Origin: Bacteroidota bacterium
Lineage (GTDB): Bacteria; Bacteroidota; Ignavibacteria; Ignavibacteriales; Melioribacteraceae
Assembly: GCA_023397505.1 (NCBI GenBank)
Contig: JAEWUC010000003.1
Coordinates: 62,001 to 126,000, forward strand
Direction: 5' to 3'
Length of the DNA stretch: 64,000 nucleotides
The notes below the pieces were generated by a model, which saw only the letters and a list, made by a program, of their open reading frames with translations, did no database searches and was not told the DNA's origin. Shown here one piece after another: positions 10,492 to 21,296 of this stretch. The first letter of the stretch is position 1. Each line of letters begins with the position of its first letter. The translations under genes were made by a program, and so were the position numbers.

Positions 10492-12165
10492 CTATGCATT
10501 CACAGTTTGTTTTATTTTCAACTGCACTCCGAGTTCGCCGATAACATCGTAATCTAATCCTTTGAATGCATCAATCGAACGTGAAATATCTGCAAAAACG
10601 TCTTCGGCCATTTCGTATTTTGTTTTTCCGCCAAGCTGATTTGAAATTTCGGAAATAATTTTCCAACTTGGTTTGGCGTTAAATTTATGTCCTTGCATCC
10701 ATCTATCGAACTTGGTGCCGAATTTGTCCCAGCGGCTCATGTTCATTCCGTCAAGTGCGCGGTCCATTTCTTCGGTTGCAACAGCCGGACGAATTCTTTG
10801 TGCTCTTCCTTTAAAGTTTACAAACGTTCCGTGTTTTTCGGCAAATGTTGATGCGCCTAAAACTACATTGGCAACCTCTGTGGTTTTGTTTTGATTTGTA
10901 GAAATTGCAATCAACAAATCAAGTTTGCTAAGTGTATGTTCCCATTCTTCGTTTAACGAAGCTAAATCGTCTTCTAAAATTAAAACTGCTTTTATCTTTG
11001 ATTCTTTTATTGATTTTTGAATCCCTTCGAGATTCATTCCGTTCGCACCGTGTTTAACACCAACCAATTCTGCACCAAGAGAATTAGGTGTTTTATCTTC
11101 GCGAATTAAAATATCATCTTGATCACCGGGGGCAATGTGTTGCGCAAATGTTAGATTTGATACGCCAAGGGATTTTGCAAACTTTGTAAGAACAAAATTA
11201 TCTTCACATGTAGCAAACGACGAACCAATAAATGCGATTTCATTTGATTTATATTTTTTGAGTTCTTTAGCCGCCGTAGAAATAGCTACATCCCATTCTA
11301 TTTTTTGCAACTGTCCTTCTTTACGAATGAATGCGCCGTCTACTCTTGAATCGCTGTTAACGTTTTTAAATGTATTCAATCTTCCATTGTCGCACATCCA
11401 ATTACTATTTACATCTTCGTTTTGTCGCGGCGTTAATCTTAATACTTCATTGTTGCGAACCCAAATCTCTGTGTTGCATCCTCGCGAACATCCAACACAG
11501 ATTGAATTTGTAGACGACATTTCCCACACGCGGGATTTAAATCTGAAATCTTGATTTGTTAAAGCCCCAACAGGACATATATCAACAACATTTAATGAAT
11601 ATGGATTGTCGAAGGATTCGCCGGGGAAGGTAGTAATTGTAACTCTATCGCCGCGCTGTACAAATGTAAGTTGATTTTGTTTCGCAATTTCATCAGAGAA
11701 ACGAATACATCGTGAACACATAATACAACGGTCGCCGTCAAATTTAACGTATGGACCGATTTGAACTCTTTTTTCTTTACGAACTTTTATTTCTTCGAAA
11801 CGGCTTTCGCCGCGGCTGTGTGCGTATGCATAATCTTGTAACTTGCATTCGCCCGCTTCATCGCAAATGGGACAATCGAGAGGATGGTTTATTAAAATAA
11901 ATTCCATTACGGCATTTCGCGCTTCCAAAGTTTTTGGCGATCGCGTGTTTACGACCATTCCTTCCGCAGCCATAGTAGCGCACGAAATAACAAGCTTAGG
12001 CATTTTTTCAACTTCTACAAGACAAACGCGGCAGTTGCCAGAAACAGAGAGTTTTGGATGCCAGCAAAAATGTGGTATCTCAACTCCGCCTGCCCGAGCG
12101 GCTTCTATAATTGTTTGTCCTTGGGTGAATTCTATCTGTTTTTCATCAATCGTAATTATTGGCAT
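10492..12165 (-). CDS. nuoG: NADH-quinone oxidoreductase subunit G (short form)
   Basis: 557 residues, against about 900 in E. coli. An N-terminal [2Fe-2S] ferredoxin domain has C34, C45, C48 and C62; then come the HxxxCxxCxxxxxC motif (HPLDCPICDEAGEC), a [4Fe-4S] set (RCIMCSRC ... DICPVGAL) and the extra N7-type set (ICVGCSRGC ... WMCDNG). A molybdopterin-oxidoreductase-like region of roughly 300 residues follows, much reduced. It forms the electron wire in the peripheral arm of complex I. AAGGA precedes the ATG. The gene starts 11 bases after the M16 peptidase gene. Confidence 0.93.
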   Translation of the reverse strand: MPIITIDEKQIEFTQGQTIIEAARAGGVEIPHFCWHPKLSVSGNCRVCLVEVEKMPKLVISCATMAAEGMVVNTRSPKTLEARNAVMEFILINHPLDCPICDEAGECKLQDYAYAHSRGESRFEEIKVRKEKRVQIGPYVKFDGDRCIMCSRCIRFSDEIAKQNQLTFVQRGDRVTITTFPGESFDNPYSLNVVDICPVGALTNQDFRFKSRVWEMSSTNSICVGCSRGCNTEIWVRNNEVLRLTPRQNEDVNSNWMCDNGRLNTFKNVNSDSRVDGAFIRKEGQLQKIEWDVAISTAAKELKKYKSNEIAFIGSSFATCEDNFVLTKFAKSLGVSNLTFAQHIAPGDQDDILIREDKTPNSLGAELVGVKHGANGMNLEGIQKSIKESKIKAVLILEDDLASLNEEWEHTLSKLDLLIAISTNQNKTTEVANVVLGASTFAEKHGTFVNFKGRAQRIRPAVATEEMDRALDGMNMSRWDKFGTKFDRWMQGHKFNAKPSWKIISEISNQLGGKTKYEMAEDVFADISRSIDAFKGLDYDVIGELGVQLKIKQTVNA

Positions 12166-12176
12166 AAAAAAATCCT

Positions 12177-13427
12177 TTATGCTGCTTTATACATAAAAAT
12201 ATTTTTAGGACTCAAAACTATCTTTGTCAATGTTCCGGCTTCGAACAATTCATTCGACAACCCGCGAATCTCATCGGCTGAAACTTCTCTGATTTTTTTA
12301 ACTGTATTTTCAACAGACCTAATTTTATTAAAATAAATCATTGATTGTGCGATGTTCAACATTCTATTTGTAGTACTTTCCAAACTTAGAAGCATATTTC
12401 CTATTAAATACTCTTTTGCACGTTCAAGTTCAATTTCATTTACTTTTTTGCTTTTGATTTTTTCAATTTCTTCAAAAATTAAACTCTGCGCTTTATGAAT
12501 CGATTTTTCGTTTGTCGAAAGATAAACTCCGAAGGTAGATATGTCAAAAAATGAATTTAAAAAAGTATTCACTTGATAAGCTATTCCGTTATCCTCGCGA
12601 ATTTTTTGGAAAAGCCGGGAACTGCTGCCTTCACCTAAAATGTGCGATAAGACGCTAACGCCGATTCGTTTTTTATCATTGAATCCATAAGTTGTTTTGC
12701 CGATTATGTAATGAACCTGCTGAATATCTTTTTCCACAAACAAATCCGCAGCCGGCTGTAAAATAAGTCCGCGCTTTTTGCTGTTTGTCGGTTTTAATTT
12801 TTTAGTAATATATTTTTCAGCAAAATTGATCAAGCTATTATGATTAACATTACCCGCGGCAACAATATAAAAACGGTCGAGCGTGTAGTTTTCTTTAACA
12901 TAGTTAACAAGATCATCATGTTTGAATGAACGCAGATTTTTTTCTGTCCCGATAATCGGCATACCGAGCGGGTTGCCTGCGAAAACATCGCTTTCAAATT
13001 TGTCGAAAATCAATTCGTCGGGCGAATCTTCAATATCGTAAAGTTCATCAATAACTACTTTCGATTCTTTCTCAATTTCCTTCGGATTAAAAACCGAATT
13101 CTGAACCATGTCGGCAAGCACTTCAAAAGTTTTTTCGATATGTGCAGTCATTCCCCTTCCGTAAAAGCAAGTATGTTCTTTGGAAGTGAATGCGTTCAAA
13201 TAACCGCCGTTTCCTTCAATTTCTTCCGATATTTTTTTTGCGGAACGCTTTTTTGTTCCTTTAAAAAACATGTGCTCGAGGAAATGACTAATGCCGCTGT
13301 TTTCGGGAGTTTCATCGCGCGAGCCAACATTAAACCAGAAGCCAAGTGAAAAAGATTTTAAGTGATTTATCTTTTCTGAAATAACGGTAATACCGTTAGG
13401 CAGTTTTGTGATTGTTATATTTTTCAA
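12177..13427 (-). CDS. M16 family zinc peptidase (processing-peptidase-like)
   Basis: 416 residues. The inverted zinc motif HFLEH lies at 48-52 and the distal ligand is probably E128 in the KVVIDELYD context, so the active-site half is intact; the C-terminal M16 domain follows (about 165-345). No signal peptide is seen, so a cytoplasmic location is likely. The start is TTG at 13427: an in-frame stop lies shortly upstream and no ATG or GTG is available before the conserved ITKLPNGITVISE. It is first in a unit with nuoG, nuoH and nuoI. Substrate unknown. Confidence 0.88.
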   Translation of the reverse strand: MKNITITKLPNGITVISEKINHLKSFSLGFWFNVGSRDETPENSGISHFLEHMFFKGTKKRSAKKISEEIEGNGGYLNAFTSKEHTCFYGRGMTAHIEKTFEVLADMVQNSVFNPKEIEKESKVVIDELYDIEDSPDELIFDKFESDVFAGNPLGMPIIGTEKNLRSFKHDDLVNYVKENYTLDRFYIVAAGNVNHNSLINFAEKYITKKLKPTNSKKRGLILQPAADLFVEKDIQQVHYIIGKTTYGFNDKKRIGVSVLSHILGEGSSSRLFQKIREDNGIAYQVNTFLNSFFDISTFGVYLSTNEKSIHKAQSLIFEEIEKIKSKKVNEIELERAKEYLIGNMLLSLESTTNRMLNIAQSMIYFNKIRSVENTVKKIREVSADEIRGLSNELFEAGTLTKIVLSPKNIFMYKAA

Positions 13428-13658
13428 AGAAGATTTAATTACCGTTTATCCCAAATTTTGTGAAGCAAATATAGAGAAAGAGTATTCGTCAATCAAACAC
13501 ATGTTTATTCAAATAAATTGAACACTCCCTTATGCCACTTGTAAACTTTTTATGATCGGTTATTATTTATCACAAATAATTTTAGTTAATCCGCTTTCCA
13601 TTTTATTATTTATTATCAACAAAAATTTTTAGTTTTGCACAAATTTTTCAGGCTAGAG

Positions 13659-14327
13659 ATGATCCTCTCTAAAAAAGTATTTTTTATCGCCGCTTCATTC
13701 TTTCTATTTATCAGCAATCATGCGCAGGATTGTGGAAGTGTATTATGGAACTTAAACATTATAGATTCGTTAGGTCATTTTTCAACTTTGCCTTTACACA
13801 AACTTCCGACAACGAACGATGATTATGCTAATTTCAATGGGATTGATGAAGGTATTTTGTTGAACACAAATCCTTTGGAAGGCGCAGATGAATTCACAAT
13901 CGAAGTAATTTTTAAACCGGATTCATCAACAAATCCCGCGAATAAAGAACAAAGATTTTTACATATTCGAAACGGAGAAGATGACAACAGACGAATACTA
14001 CTTGAAATCAGATTGTATCCCAATCAAACATGGGCGTTTGATACTTTTATAAAATCCGAAAACTCAAAATGCACTTTAATTGATACTTCAAAAACTCATT
14101 CCGCCGGGGAATGGTATCACGTTGCATTGGTTTATGAAAAAGGTGTAATGAGTCATTTTGTAAACGGTATTAAAGAAGCATATGGAAAAGTTGAATATAA
14201 AAAAATTGAGTGCGGAAAAATATCAATCGGTGCACGGCAGGACCCGCGCAATTGGTTTATGGGAGCAATCAAACAAATACGTTTTACAAAATGCGCACTA
14301 TCACCAGGTGGTTTTTTAGTGCAATAA
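13659..14327 (+). CDS. Secreted LamG/concanavalin-like domain protein
   Basis: 222 residues from the ATG at 13659 (MILSKKVFFIAASFFLFISN), which gives a clean signal peptide; an earlier ATG at 13635 adds eight residues. The mature part matches a LamG-like jelly roll: YANFNGIDEGILL, DEFTIEVIFKPDSS, GEWYHVALVYEKGVMSHFVNG and ISIGARQDPRNWFMGAIKQIRF. Such domains bind carbohydrates or act as spacers in secreted proteins, but here it stands alone and the ligand cannot be told. It is divergent from the M16 gene and not part of an obvious operon. Confidence 0.7.
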   Translation: MILSKKVFFIAASFFLFISNHAQDCGSVLWNLNIIDSLGHFSTLPLHKLPTTNDDYANFNGIDEGILLNTNPLEGADEFTIEVIFKPDSSTNPANKEQRFLHIRNGEDDNRRILLEIRLYPNQTWAFDTFIKSENSKCTLIDTSKTHSAGEWYHVALVYEKGVMSHFVNGIKEAYGKVEYKKIECGKISIGARQDPRNWFMGAIKQIRFTKCALSPGGFLVQ

Positions 14328-14356
14328 ATAAAACGCAGATGGCAAAGAGCATAATG

Positions 14357-14791
14357 TTAAAAAAGCTTTTCTAGAATCTCTGCGGCATCGCAAACTGCTT
14401 TATTACAAATTTTTTCTGAAAGCTTTTCATCTTTCATTTTTTTACGTCCTTCTTCGGTACTTAAATCGGCATCAAGAAGTTCTTTGCACTTTATCGAATT
14501 ATTCTTTGCTTTAAATTCATCAATAAACTTATTAGAAATTGTATAAACATTTGCTTTAGCTTCTGCAGGGTCTATATCAGAATTCCAATGTTTAAGTCCG
14601 ATAACCATCAAAGCTCCGGAAACTGCACCACATGTCTCGCCGTTGCGGGCGATACCGCCTCCGAATGCACTTGCAATTTTATTCGCGGTTTTTAAATCCA
14701 TTCCTAAATCTTCCGCAAATGCAGAAAGTACAGCTTGCGAACAATTTAATGTTTCGTTAAAATTTTTAAATGCTATTTCGGATTTATTCAT
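14357..14791 (-). CDS. C_GCAxxG_C_C family redox-type protein
   Basis: 144 residues from the ATG at 14791; a longer upstream start would run through hicA. It has ETLNCSQAVL, AFGGGIARNGETCGAVSGALMVIGL and late cysteines in SIKCKELL and KICNKAVCDAA, the signature of this small family of suspected redox or metal-binding proteins often found beside transporters or oxidoreductases. Function is not established. It lies 10 bases after hicA on the same strand and may be cotranscribed by chance. Confidence 0.8.
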   Translation of the reverse strand: MNKSEIAFKNFNETLNCSQAVLSAFAEDLGMDLKTANKIASAFGGGIARNGETCGAVSGALMVIGLKHWNSDIDPAEAKANVYTISNKFIDEFKAKNNSIKCKELLDADLSTEEGRKKMKDEKLSEKICNKAVCDAAEILEKLF

Positions 14792-14801
14792 GTTTTTTCC
14801 A

Positions 14802-14978
14802 CTATTGTTCAATGATGTTTTTAAGTTCTTTAACAAATTTTGGATGCAATTCCTTCCCGGAATGAAAAGGTAATACAAATCTTAAATTTCCCTTCCTATA
14901 AATCCTATGACTTCCTTTTTGACGAACAAGAATAAAACCGGATCTGATAAGTAATTTTTCCGCATCTTTAGCCGTCAT
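14802..14978 (-). CDS. hicA: HicA-type mRNA interferase toxin
   Basis: 58 residues, begins MTAKDAEKLLIRSGFILVRQ and continues KGSHRIYRKGN, then ends in a basic helix. The double-stranded-RNA-binding-like fold with catalytic histidine (His24 in GSHRIY) is the hallmark of HicA, a ribosome-independent mRNA endonuclease. It starts 5 bases after the hicB stop, so the order is antitoxin first, as in part of this family. Length is normal. The pair is a type II toxin-antitoxin unit and is the clearest horizontally mobile element in this stretch. Confidence 0.88.
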   Translation of the reverse strand: MTAKDAEKLLIRSGFILVRQKGSHRIYRKGNLRFVLPFHSGKELHPKFVKELKNIIEQ

Positions 14979-14983
14979 GATAT

Positions 14984-15211
14984 TTAAACAGTCTTATAAG
15001 GAGGGATATTCAATGGTGCAATAAAAAACAATTTATTCTCAAAAGTTTTCTTTTCTTCATCATTTAGACTATCCAGATAAAGCTCAGCTGCTTCTTGAAT
15101 ATTTTGAAGAGTTTCTTCGAATGTATCACCTTGGCTAAAACATCCTTTCAATTCCGGTACCGAAGCAAAGTAACCATTCTCATCTTTTTCTATTATTGCG
15201 TTAAGTCTCAT
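14984..15211 (-). CDS. hicB: HicB-type antitoxin (compact form)
   Basis: 75 residues: MRLNAIIEKDENGYFASVPE, then LKGCFSQGDTFEETLQNIQEAAELYL, the partially degraded RNase H fold of HicB that covers the HicA active site. The C-terminal DNA-binding (HTH or ribbon-helix-helix) domain of longer HicB proteins is missing, so autoregulation by this protein alone is doubtful. AAAGGT precedes the start. It overlaps nothing and leads directly into hicA. Confidence 0.87.
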   Translation of the reverse strand: MRLNAIIEKDENGYFASVPELKGCFSQGDTFEETLQNIQEAAELYLDSLNDEEKKTFENKLFFIAPLNIPPYKTV

Positions 15212-15269
15212 TTCATACCTTTAATTTTTCACAAAAAGAACTAACTGAAAATACAAATATTATTATATT

Positions 15270-16481
15270 TTATTTTTCATATTTCTCAACATATTTTTCG
15301 TTGAAATTAGCAATTGCCTTGTAAGCTTTCTCTAGGATATTTTCTGGCGGAAGAAATACAATTCTAAAATGGCTCGTGCCCGGTACTTGCCCGAATCCGC
15401 TGCCAGGAACAACAACGACTCCCGTTTCTTTTATTAATTCGCTTACCCAGTGGGCATCATTTTTTATATTGTGCAATTGCGGGAATGCATAAAATGCGCC
15501 TTCCGGTTCAACACATGAAATTCCAGAGATAGCATTCATCATTTCAACAGTCATATTTCTTCTGTTCGTCAATTTTTTCATCGCAACTTCAAGATGAGAT
15601 TGATCTCCCAATAACGACGGCGCAATTCCATACTGCTCGGGATGATTAGCAGATAATCTTGCGCGCAGTAATTTGTTTATAGCTTCTACATAATCTTTTA
15701 AAGTATTTTTATTTCCGCTAACAATTCCCCACCCAATTCTGAAACCCGGCACCATATAATTTTTAGAAAGTCCGCCGAAAGTTACCATTGGCACTTCCGA
15801 ATTTAAAGACGCAATTGAAGTATGAGTTTTTCCATCCATTAAAAGTTTATCATAAATCTCGTCGGCAAAAATTACAAGATTATGTTCAATCGCGAGAGCG
15901 ATAATTTTATTCATCGTTTCAATAGAAGTATTTGAGCCGGTCGGATTATTCGGATTAATAATAATTATGGCGCGAGTTTTATCATTAATTTTACTTTTAA
16001 TATCATCAATATCCGGCTGCCATCCGTTGCTTTCATTTAGGTAGTAGGGATTTTCCATCATTTGCAATTTGCTTTGAATTGCAGTATACAACGGATAACC
16101 CGGTGTTGGAGTTAAAACATTTTCGCCTTCGTTTACCAATGCGGTTAAGCAAATATCTATTGCTTCACTTGCGCCGGTTGTAACAAAAATATCCTGAACA
16201 TTTTTAATATTTTTTTTCTCAGCTTCTTTTTCAATTGCGTTAATTGCTATTTTAATCCCCGAAGACGGCGCATAACCGTTTTTATTATTTAACATAGCTT
16301 TATAAGTTTCTTCAACCAAATGTTTCGGCGGTTCCCAATCAAAAAGATTCGGATCCCCGATATTCAGGTACAGCATTTCTTTCCCGGTTTTTGCAGTTTC
16401 ATTCGCAAGCACTACAATATCACGCACGGCATAAGTTACGTTATCGGTTCTTATGGCCGGCTTAATTATGAAGTTGGTCAT
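15270..16481 (-). CDS. Class I/II pyridoxal-phosphate aminotransferase (alanine-type)
   Basis: 403 residues. The fold type I markers are present: the substrate-binding YLNIGDPNLFDWEPP, NPNNPTGS (about 176-183), FADEIYD, the PLP lysine K240 in GGLSKNYMVPGFRIGW, and a late FRIVFLPP arginine. The sequence resembles AlaT-like alanine/glutamate aminotransferases more than aspartate enzymes, but substrate choice cannot be fixed from sequence alone. GGAG precedes the ATG. It stands alone between hicB and the large PEP/pyruvate-binding gene. Confidence 0.85.
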   Translation of the reverse strand: MTNFIIKPAIRTDNVTYAVRDIVVLANETAKTGKEMLYLNIGDPNLFDWEPPKHLVEETYKAMLNNKNGYAPSSGIKIAINAIEKEAEKKNIKNVQDIFVTTGASEAIDICLTALVNEGENVLTPTPGYPLYTAIQSKLQMMENPYYLNESNGWQPDIDDIKSKINDKTRAIIIINPNNPTGSNTSIETMNKIIALAIEHNLVIFADEIYDKLLMDGKTHTSIASLNSEVPMVTFGGLSKNYMVPGFRIGWGIVSGNKNTLKDYVEAINKLLRARLSANHPEQYGIAPSLLGDQSHLEVAMKKLTNRRNMTVEMMNAISGISCVEPEGAFYAFPQLHNIKNDAHWVSELIKETGVVVVPGSGFGQVPGTSHFRIVFLPPENILEKAYKAIANFNEKYVEKYEK

Positions 16482-16595
16482 TAATTCTCCAAATATTCAT
16501 TTCTTTGACGGAAAAATTACAGTTTTATAAAACCATTCTCCACAATTCTATCGTTTATAAATTAGAAAGGATTTAAGCACAGATGACTTATAATA

Positions 16596-19583
16596 TCAGA
16601 ATGGTTTTAAAATAACACCCTTATTCTTCATCCCGTTTATTTTTATTGTGATTGGATTTTCAAAGCGAAGATGTTTGATGAAATTTTTTTCATGATATGG
16701 CTTTATTGATTGCAGCCAATTCCAATCTAATAATCCTTTTTTTTCATAATTATTGACCGTGAAATAACCCACTTTAAATGAAGTAAGATTTTGAAAGAAA
16801 TGAGATCCTTGCGACGGGGTAACGTTAAAATCATGAAAGTTGGATTCTATTATCGCGCGTGCACCGTTGATCATATCCCAAGAAACAGGAATACCCAGCC
16901 ACGGGTCTAAACTTCCCCACCTGCCGAGCCCTGCCAAAATATATTTTTTATTTTCATGAATAAGTTTTGAATTAAGTTTATTTATTTCATCTGCAACTTC
17001 GCGTGTATATTTTCTATCAAATTTTGCCGGATCAACAAAAACAAAATCATATATATTATTGATAATTCCATTGCCTAAAACATTATCGCTTTTGCAAATT
17101 ACATTTTCTGTTTCGTGAATCTCAATATCAAGTTCTTCCTGTTCTTTGCTTACAATAAGCGGGCGCATTTGCAACACGGCAAATTCAATAGGTTGACCTT
17201 TGGGAACCGATAAGTTTACGGCGAATTCAATTTCTACCGGGGAGTTCATCCCCCACTTTCCCATTTCCATCAGCAATTCAATTATTTCCGTAAAAGGGAA
17301 AATTTTATATTTTAAAATCGGTGCAAGTGTAAAAAGATACATGCCTTCGCGCGATACTCCGTCGGATATTGATTCATTCTCGCTTGAATAAGTTGAACCG
17401 GTTGAATTAAGAGTTCCGTCCGGGTATGCTTCCGAGATATCGTATTTTTTTACGATTGAATCTCCGGTAATTGTAAAATTTGAATCAACCGGATTCATAT
17501 CCAAAGCAAAAAAACATTTTGGGCTGAATTCCACTGTATCTTTTATTGTGGCAAACTGAGGAATATTTCTAGGATACTTGGTGCAAAACCTAACAGCGTT
17601 GCCGCCTTCAACAATCACTTTACCCAATCCTAATGCGGCTGAAACGATTCCATCATTTGAATGAAACGGCGGAACGGGATAAAAATTAAACGAACGCGCA
17701 ACACCGGAAATTTCAGGATAATATTTTTTGTTATGTTCTGCGCCGATAATTCTTTGAACAATTACAGCCATTTTTTCTTCTTCAAGCCGGTGTTGTGTAA
17801 TGCTTATATAATCTTTTGAGTTCCTGAAAAAAACCGAGACATAAATTTGTTTGATCGAATCGAGGATACGTTTTAGCGACAATTCCAAATCATCTTCATT
17901 ATTCGGAAGCATTATTGTTTCATATATTCCGGCAAATGGTTGATCCTGTGAATCTTCAAGTAAACTTGATGAACGAATTGCAAGCGGTTCTCTTATTTTT
18001 TTCAAAAAATCGCGAAGTGCTTTTAAAAGGAATTCAGGAAAAACGTCTGCTTCGGCAAACCGTTTTCTTAATTCTTCATCATTATTCGAATTCAGTGCAA
18101 AGTCCCGAAGATTATTATCCTCTAAGAATTGATCAAAAATATCTACACTAACTACTAAGGCGGAAGGTACAAATACTTCTACGCCGGTGAAATGGTTTCT
18201 AATTTCAAAACTGCTGAGAAGATTATTTAAAAATCCAAGTCCGCGAGCTTTACCGCCGATTGATCCTCCGCCAATTCGAGCAAATGTAATTTTGGGATCG
18301 AACCGCTCGATGTTAAAATCAGATATTACACCTGTCTGTCTCGATCTTCCAAATTCGTGTATTTTATCGGAAATATATTTGCGAAGCCCGGCAGGGTTTG
18401 TAAAATCGGAAATTTTTTTGGGACGTAATTGGTAAGCCAGCCAAAACTCCGTCCGCGCTTTAAACCATTTTGAGAAATGATTTAATGCCGCGTGATACGA
18501 TATACATTCATCGGGAATTTTTGCGAGATGTTTTTCAAACTCAACTAAATTTTTTGCCGTTCCGTACTCATTGCCTTTTTCATCTCTAAAATTGAAATAA
18601 CCGAATCCAAAATTTTCCTTCAAAAAATTACCGACATCATTTAATAATGTAGGCGAATTTTTAAATACAAAACACGCTCCCATTTTTTTTGCAAGTTCTT
18701 CATGCGCATCAACAGTCGATTGAATAAGAATTGGAATATCGGGATAATTTTTTTTCACTTCTTCGCAAAATGCGAAGCCAGCTTTCTCGTTTCTTTTCCC
18801 GTCATGCGAAAAATCAATATCCGAAATAATACCGAGAATATTTTCTTTGTAATTATTAAAAAAGTGGCTCGCTTCCTCGTAAGTTGAACACAATAAAATT
18901 TTTGGACGTGCACGCATTCTTAAAAATTTATGAGCAAGGCTAATGCCCTCCGATATCAAACTTTGTGCTTGTTTATAAAGTTCGGAATAAAGAAGAGGTA
19001 AATAAGAAGAATAAAAACGCACATCATCTTCAACAAGTATTATTGATTGTACACCCGCAATTTGAATATCGTTATCAATATTAAATCTGTCTTCAAAATA
19101 TTTAACAATCCCGATTATTATTCTGTAATCGCCCTGCCAAATAAAAACTCTATCAAATAATTCAATTTCCTTTTTCGAAAGCAACTCGGTAAAATTCGTG
19201 TTATCGTAACCGAGAAGAACAATAGGAATATTCAAACACGCTTCTTTAACTTTCTCCGCGAATGTAATTGCGTCCATATCCTCGATGTGCTGGGTAACAA
19301 TAATAAGATCGAACCTGCGTTCATCACGTGCGAGTTTTATAGCTTCTTCACCATTGGCAACATGAATCAATTCAGCAGAATAGCTGAGATTTAATCCATG
19401 GTATTCTTTGCGGATAGCTTCGTAAAGCCGCCCTTCTTCTTCAAAAATATATGAATCATAATAACTTGAGACGAGTAAAATATCGCGGATTCGAAAACGC
19501 ATTAAATTATGAAAGTCCTGCGATTTCGAGAAATTAGGTTTCTTAATCAGTTCTTTATCAAATATAATTTTTGAAGAGTTCAT
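16596..19583 (-). CDS. Receiver-receiver-PEP/pyruvate-binding (PPDK_N) fusion protein
   Basis: 995 residues. The first receiver-like domain (about 34-165) has DLIIVTQ with D92 where the phospho-acceptor belongs. The second (about 180-325) has ILVEDD (D186-D187) and D255 in GIISDIDF. From about 436 a PEP/pyruvate-binding domain follows, with IGGGSIGGKARGLG, LAIRSSSLLEDSQDQPFAGIYET and LQMRP, as in pyruvate phosphate dikinase and PEP synthase. The phosphohistidine swivel and PEP-enzyme domains of those enzymes are absent, so this is not a complete PEP synthase. It could be a regulated nucleotide-dependent phosphotransferase. Cytoplasmic; upstream neighbour gdhA is about 180 bases away. Confidence 0.8.
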   Translation of the reverse strand: MNSSKIIFDKELIKKPNFSKSQDFHNLMRFRIRDILLVSSYYDSYIFEEEGRLYEAIRKEYHGLNLSYSAELIHVANGEEAIKLARDERRFDLIIVTQHIEDMDAITFAEKVKEACLNIPIVLLGYDNTNFTELLSKKEIELFDRVFIWQGDYRIIIGIVKYFEDRFNIDNDIQIAGVQSIILVEDDVRFYSSYLPLLYSELYKQAQSLISEGISLAHKFLRMRARPKILLCSTYEEASHFFNNYKENILGIISDIDFSHDGKRNEKAGFAFCEEVKKNYPDIPILIQSTVDAHEELAKKMGACFVFKNSPTLLNDVGNFLKENFGFGYFNFRDEKGNEYGTAKNLVEFEKHLAKIPDECISYHAALNHFSKWFKARTEFWLAYQLRPKKISDFTNPAGLRKYISDKIHEFGRSRQTGVISDFNIERFDPKITFARIGGGSIGGKARGLGFLNNLLSSFEIRNHFTGVEVFVPSALVVSVDIFDQFLEDNNLRDFALNSNNDEELRKRFAEADVFPEFLLKALRDFLKKIREPLAIRSSSLLEDSQDQPFAGIYETIMLPNNEDDLELSLKRILDSIKQIYVSVFFRNSKDYISITQHRLEEEKMAVIVQRIIGAEHNKKYYPEISGVARSFNFYPVPPFHSNDGIVSAALGLGKVIVEGGNAVRFCTKYPRNIPQFATIKDTVEFSPKCFFALDMNPVDSNFTITGDSIVKKYDISEAYPDGTLNSTGSTYSSENESISDGVSREGMYLFTLAPILKYKIFPFTEIIELLMEMGKWGMNSPVEIEFAVNLSVPKGQPIEFAVLQMRPLIVSKEQEELDIEIHETENVICKSDNVLGNGIINNIYDFVFVDPAKFDRKYTREVADEINKLNSKLIHENKKYILAGLGRWGSLDPWLGIPVSWDMINGARAIIESNFHDFNVTPSQGSHFFQNLTSFKVGYFTVNNYEKKGLLDWNWLQSIKPYHEKNFIKHLRFENPITIKINGMKNKGVILKPF

Positions 19584-19691
19584 ATTTAGCGGAGAATAAA
19601 TTTATCTATCATTAGTAGTTTCTTTGCATTCACAATTAAATTTAATGAATTAATGTATGCATATGAAATTGTAATTACGCAAGAATAAAAA

Positions 19692-19742
19692 ATATGGATG
19701 TACAGACGCATAAATAAAAATTTTGCATACATACATCCATTC
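19692..19742 (-). terminator. Possible terminator after gdhA
   Basis: Inverted repeat with arms ATGGATGTA (19694-19702) and TACATCCAT (19732-19740). Read on the minus strand it lies just after the gdhA stop and is followed by ATTTTTTATT. The 29-base loop is long and AT-rich, with an inner GCA/TGC stem, so the structure is weaker than the other terminators in the window. Confidence 0.4.
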
Positions 19743-19766
19743 AAACTAAAATGTACTTTATTCAGA

Positions 19767-21143
<1,377 letters not shown>

Positions 21144-21296
21144 TTATTATAGTTTTTATTTAATATGACTATTATTCCAAACGGTAAAAACTCATAACAT
21201 TCATAATTAGCATTAACACACAAGAAACAATTGTTTTTCGGTTTAAAGCATCTTTTTATCATTTAACAAATAATGCGGTTAATAAGATACTTGTAA

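Noticed and set aside
11135..11554. 139-residue open frame opposite nuoG
   Set aside because: Antisense shadow of the conserved nuoG reading frame.
14295..14322. GCACTA ... TAGTGC hairpin at the end of the LamG gene, like the lexA operator in reverse order
   Set aside because: The half-sites are turned the other way, the spacing differs, and it lies inside a coding end with no promoter; not an operator.
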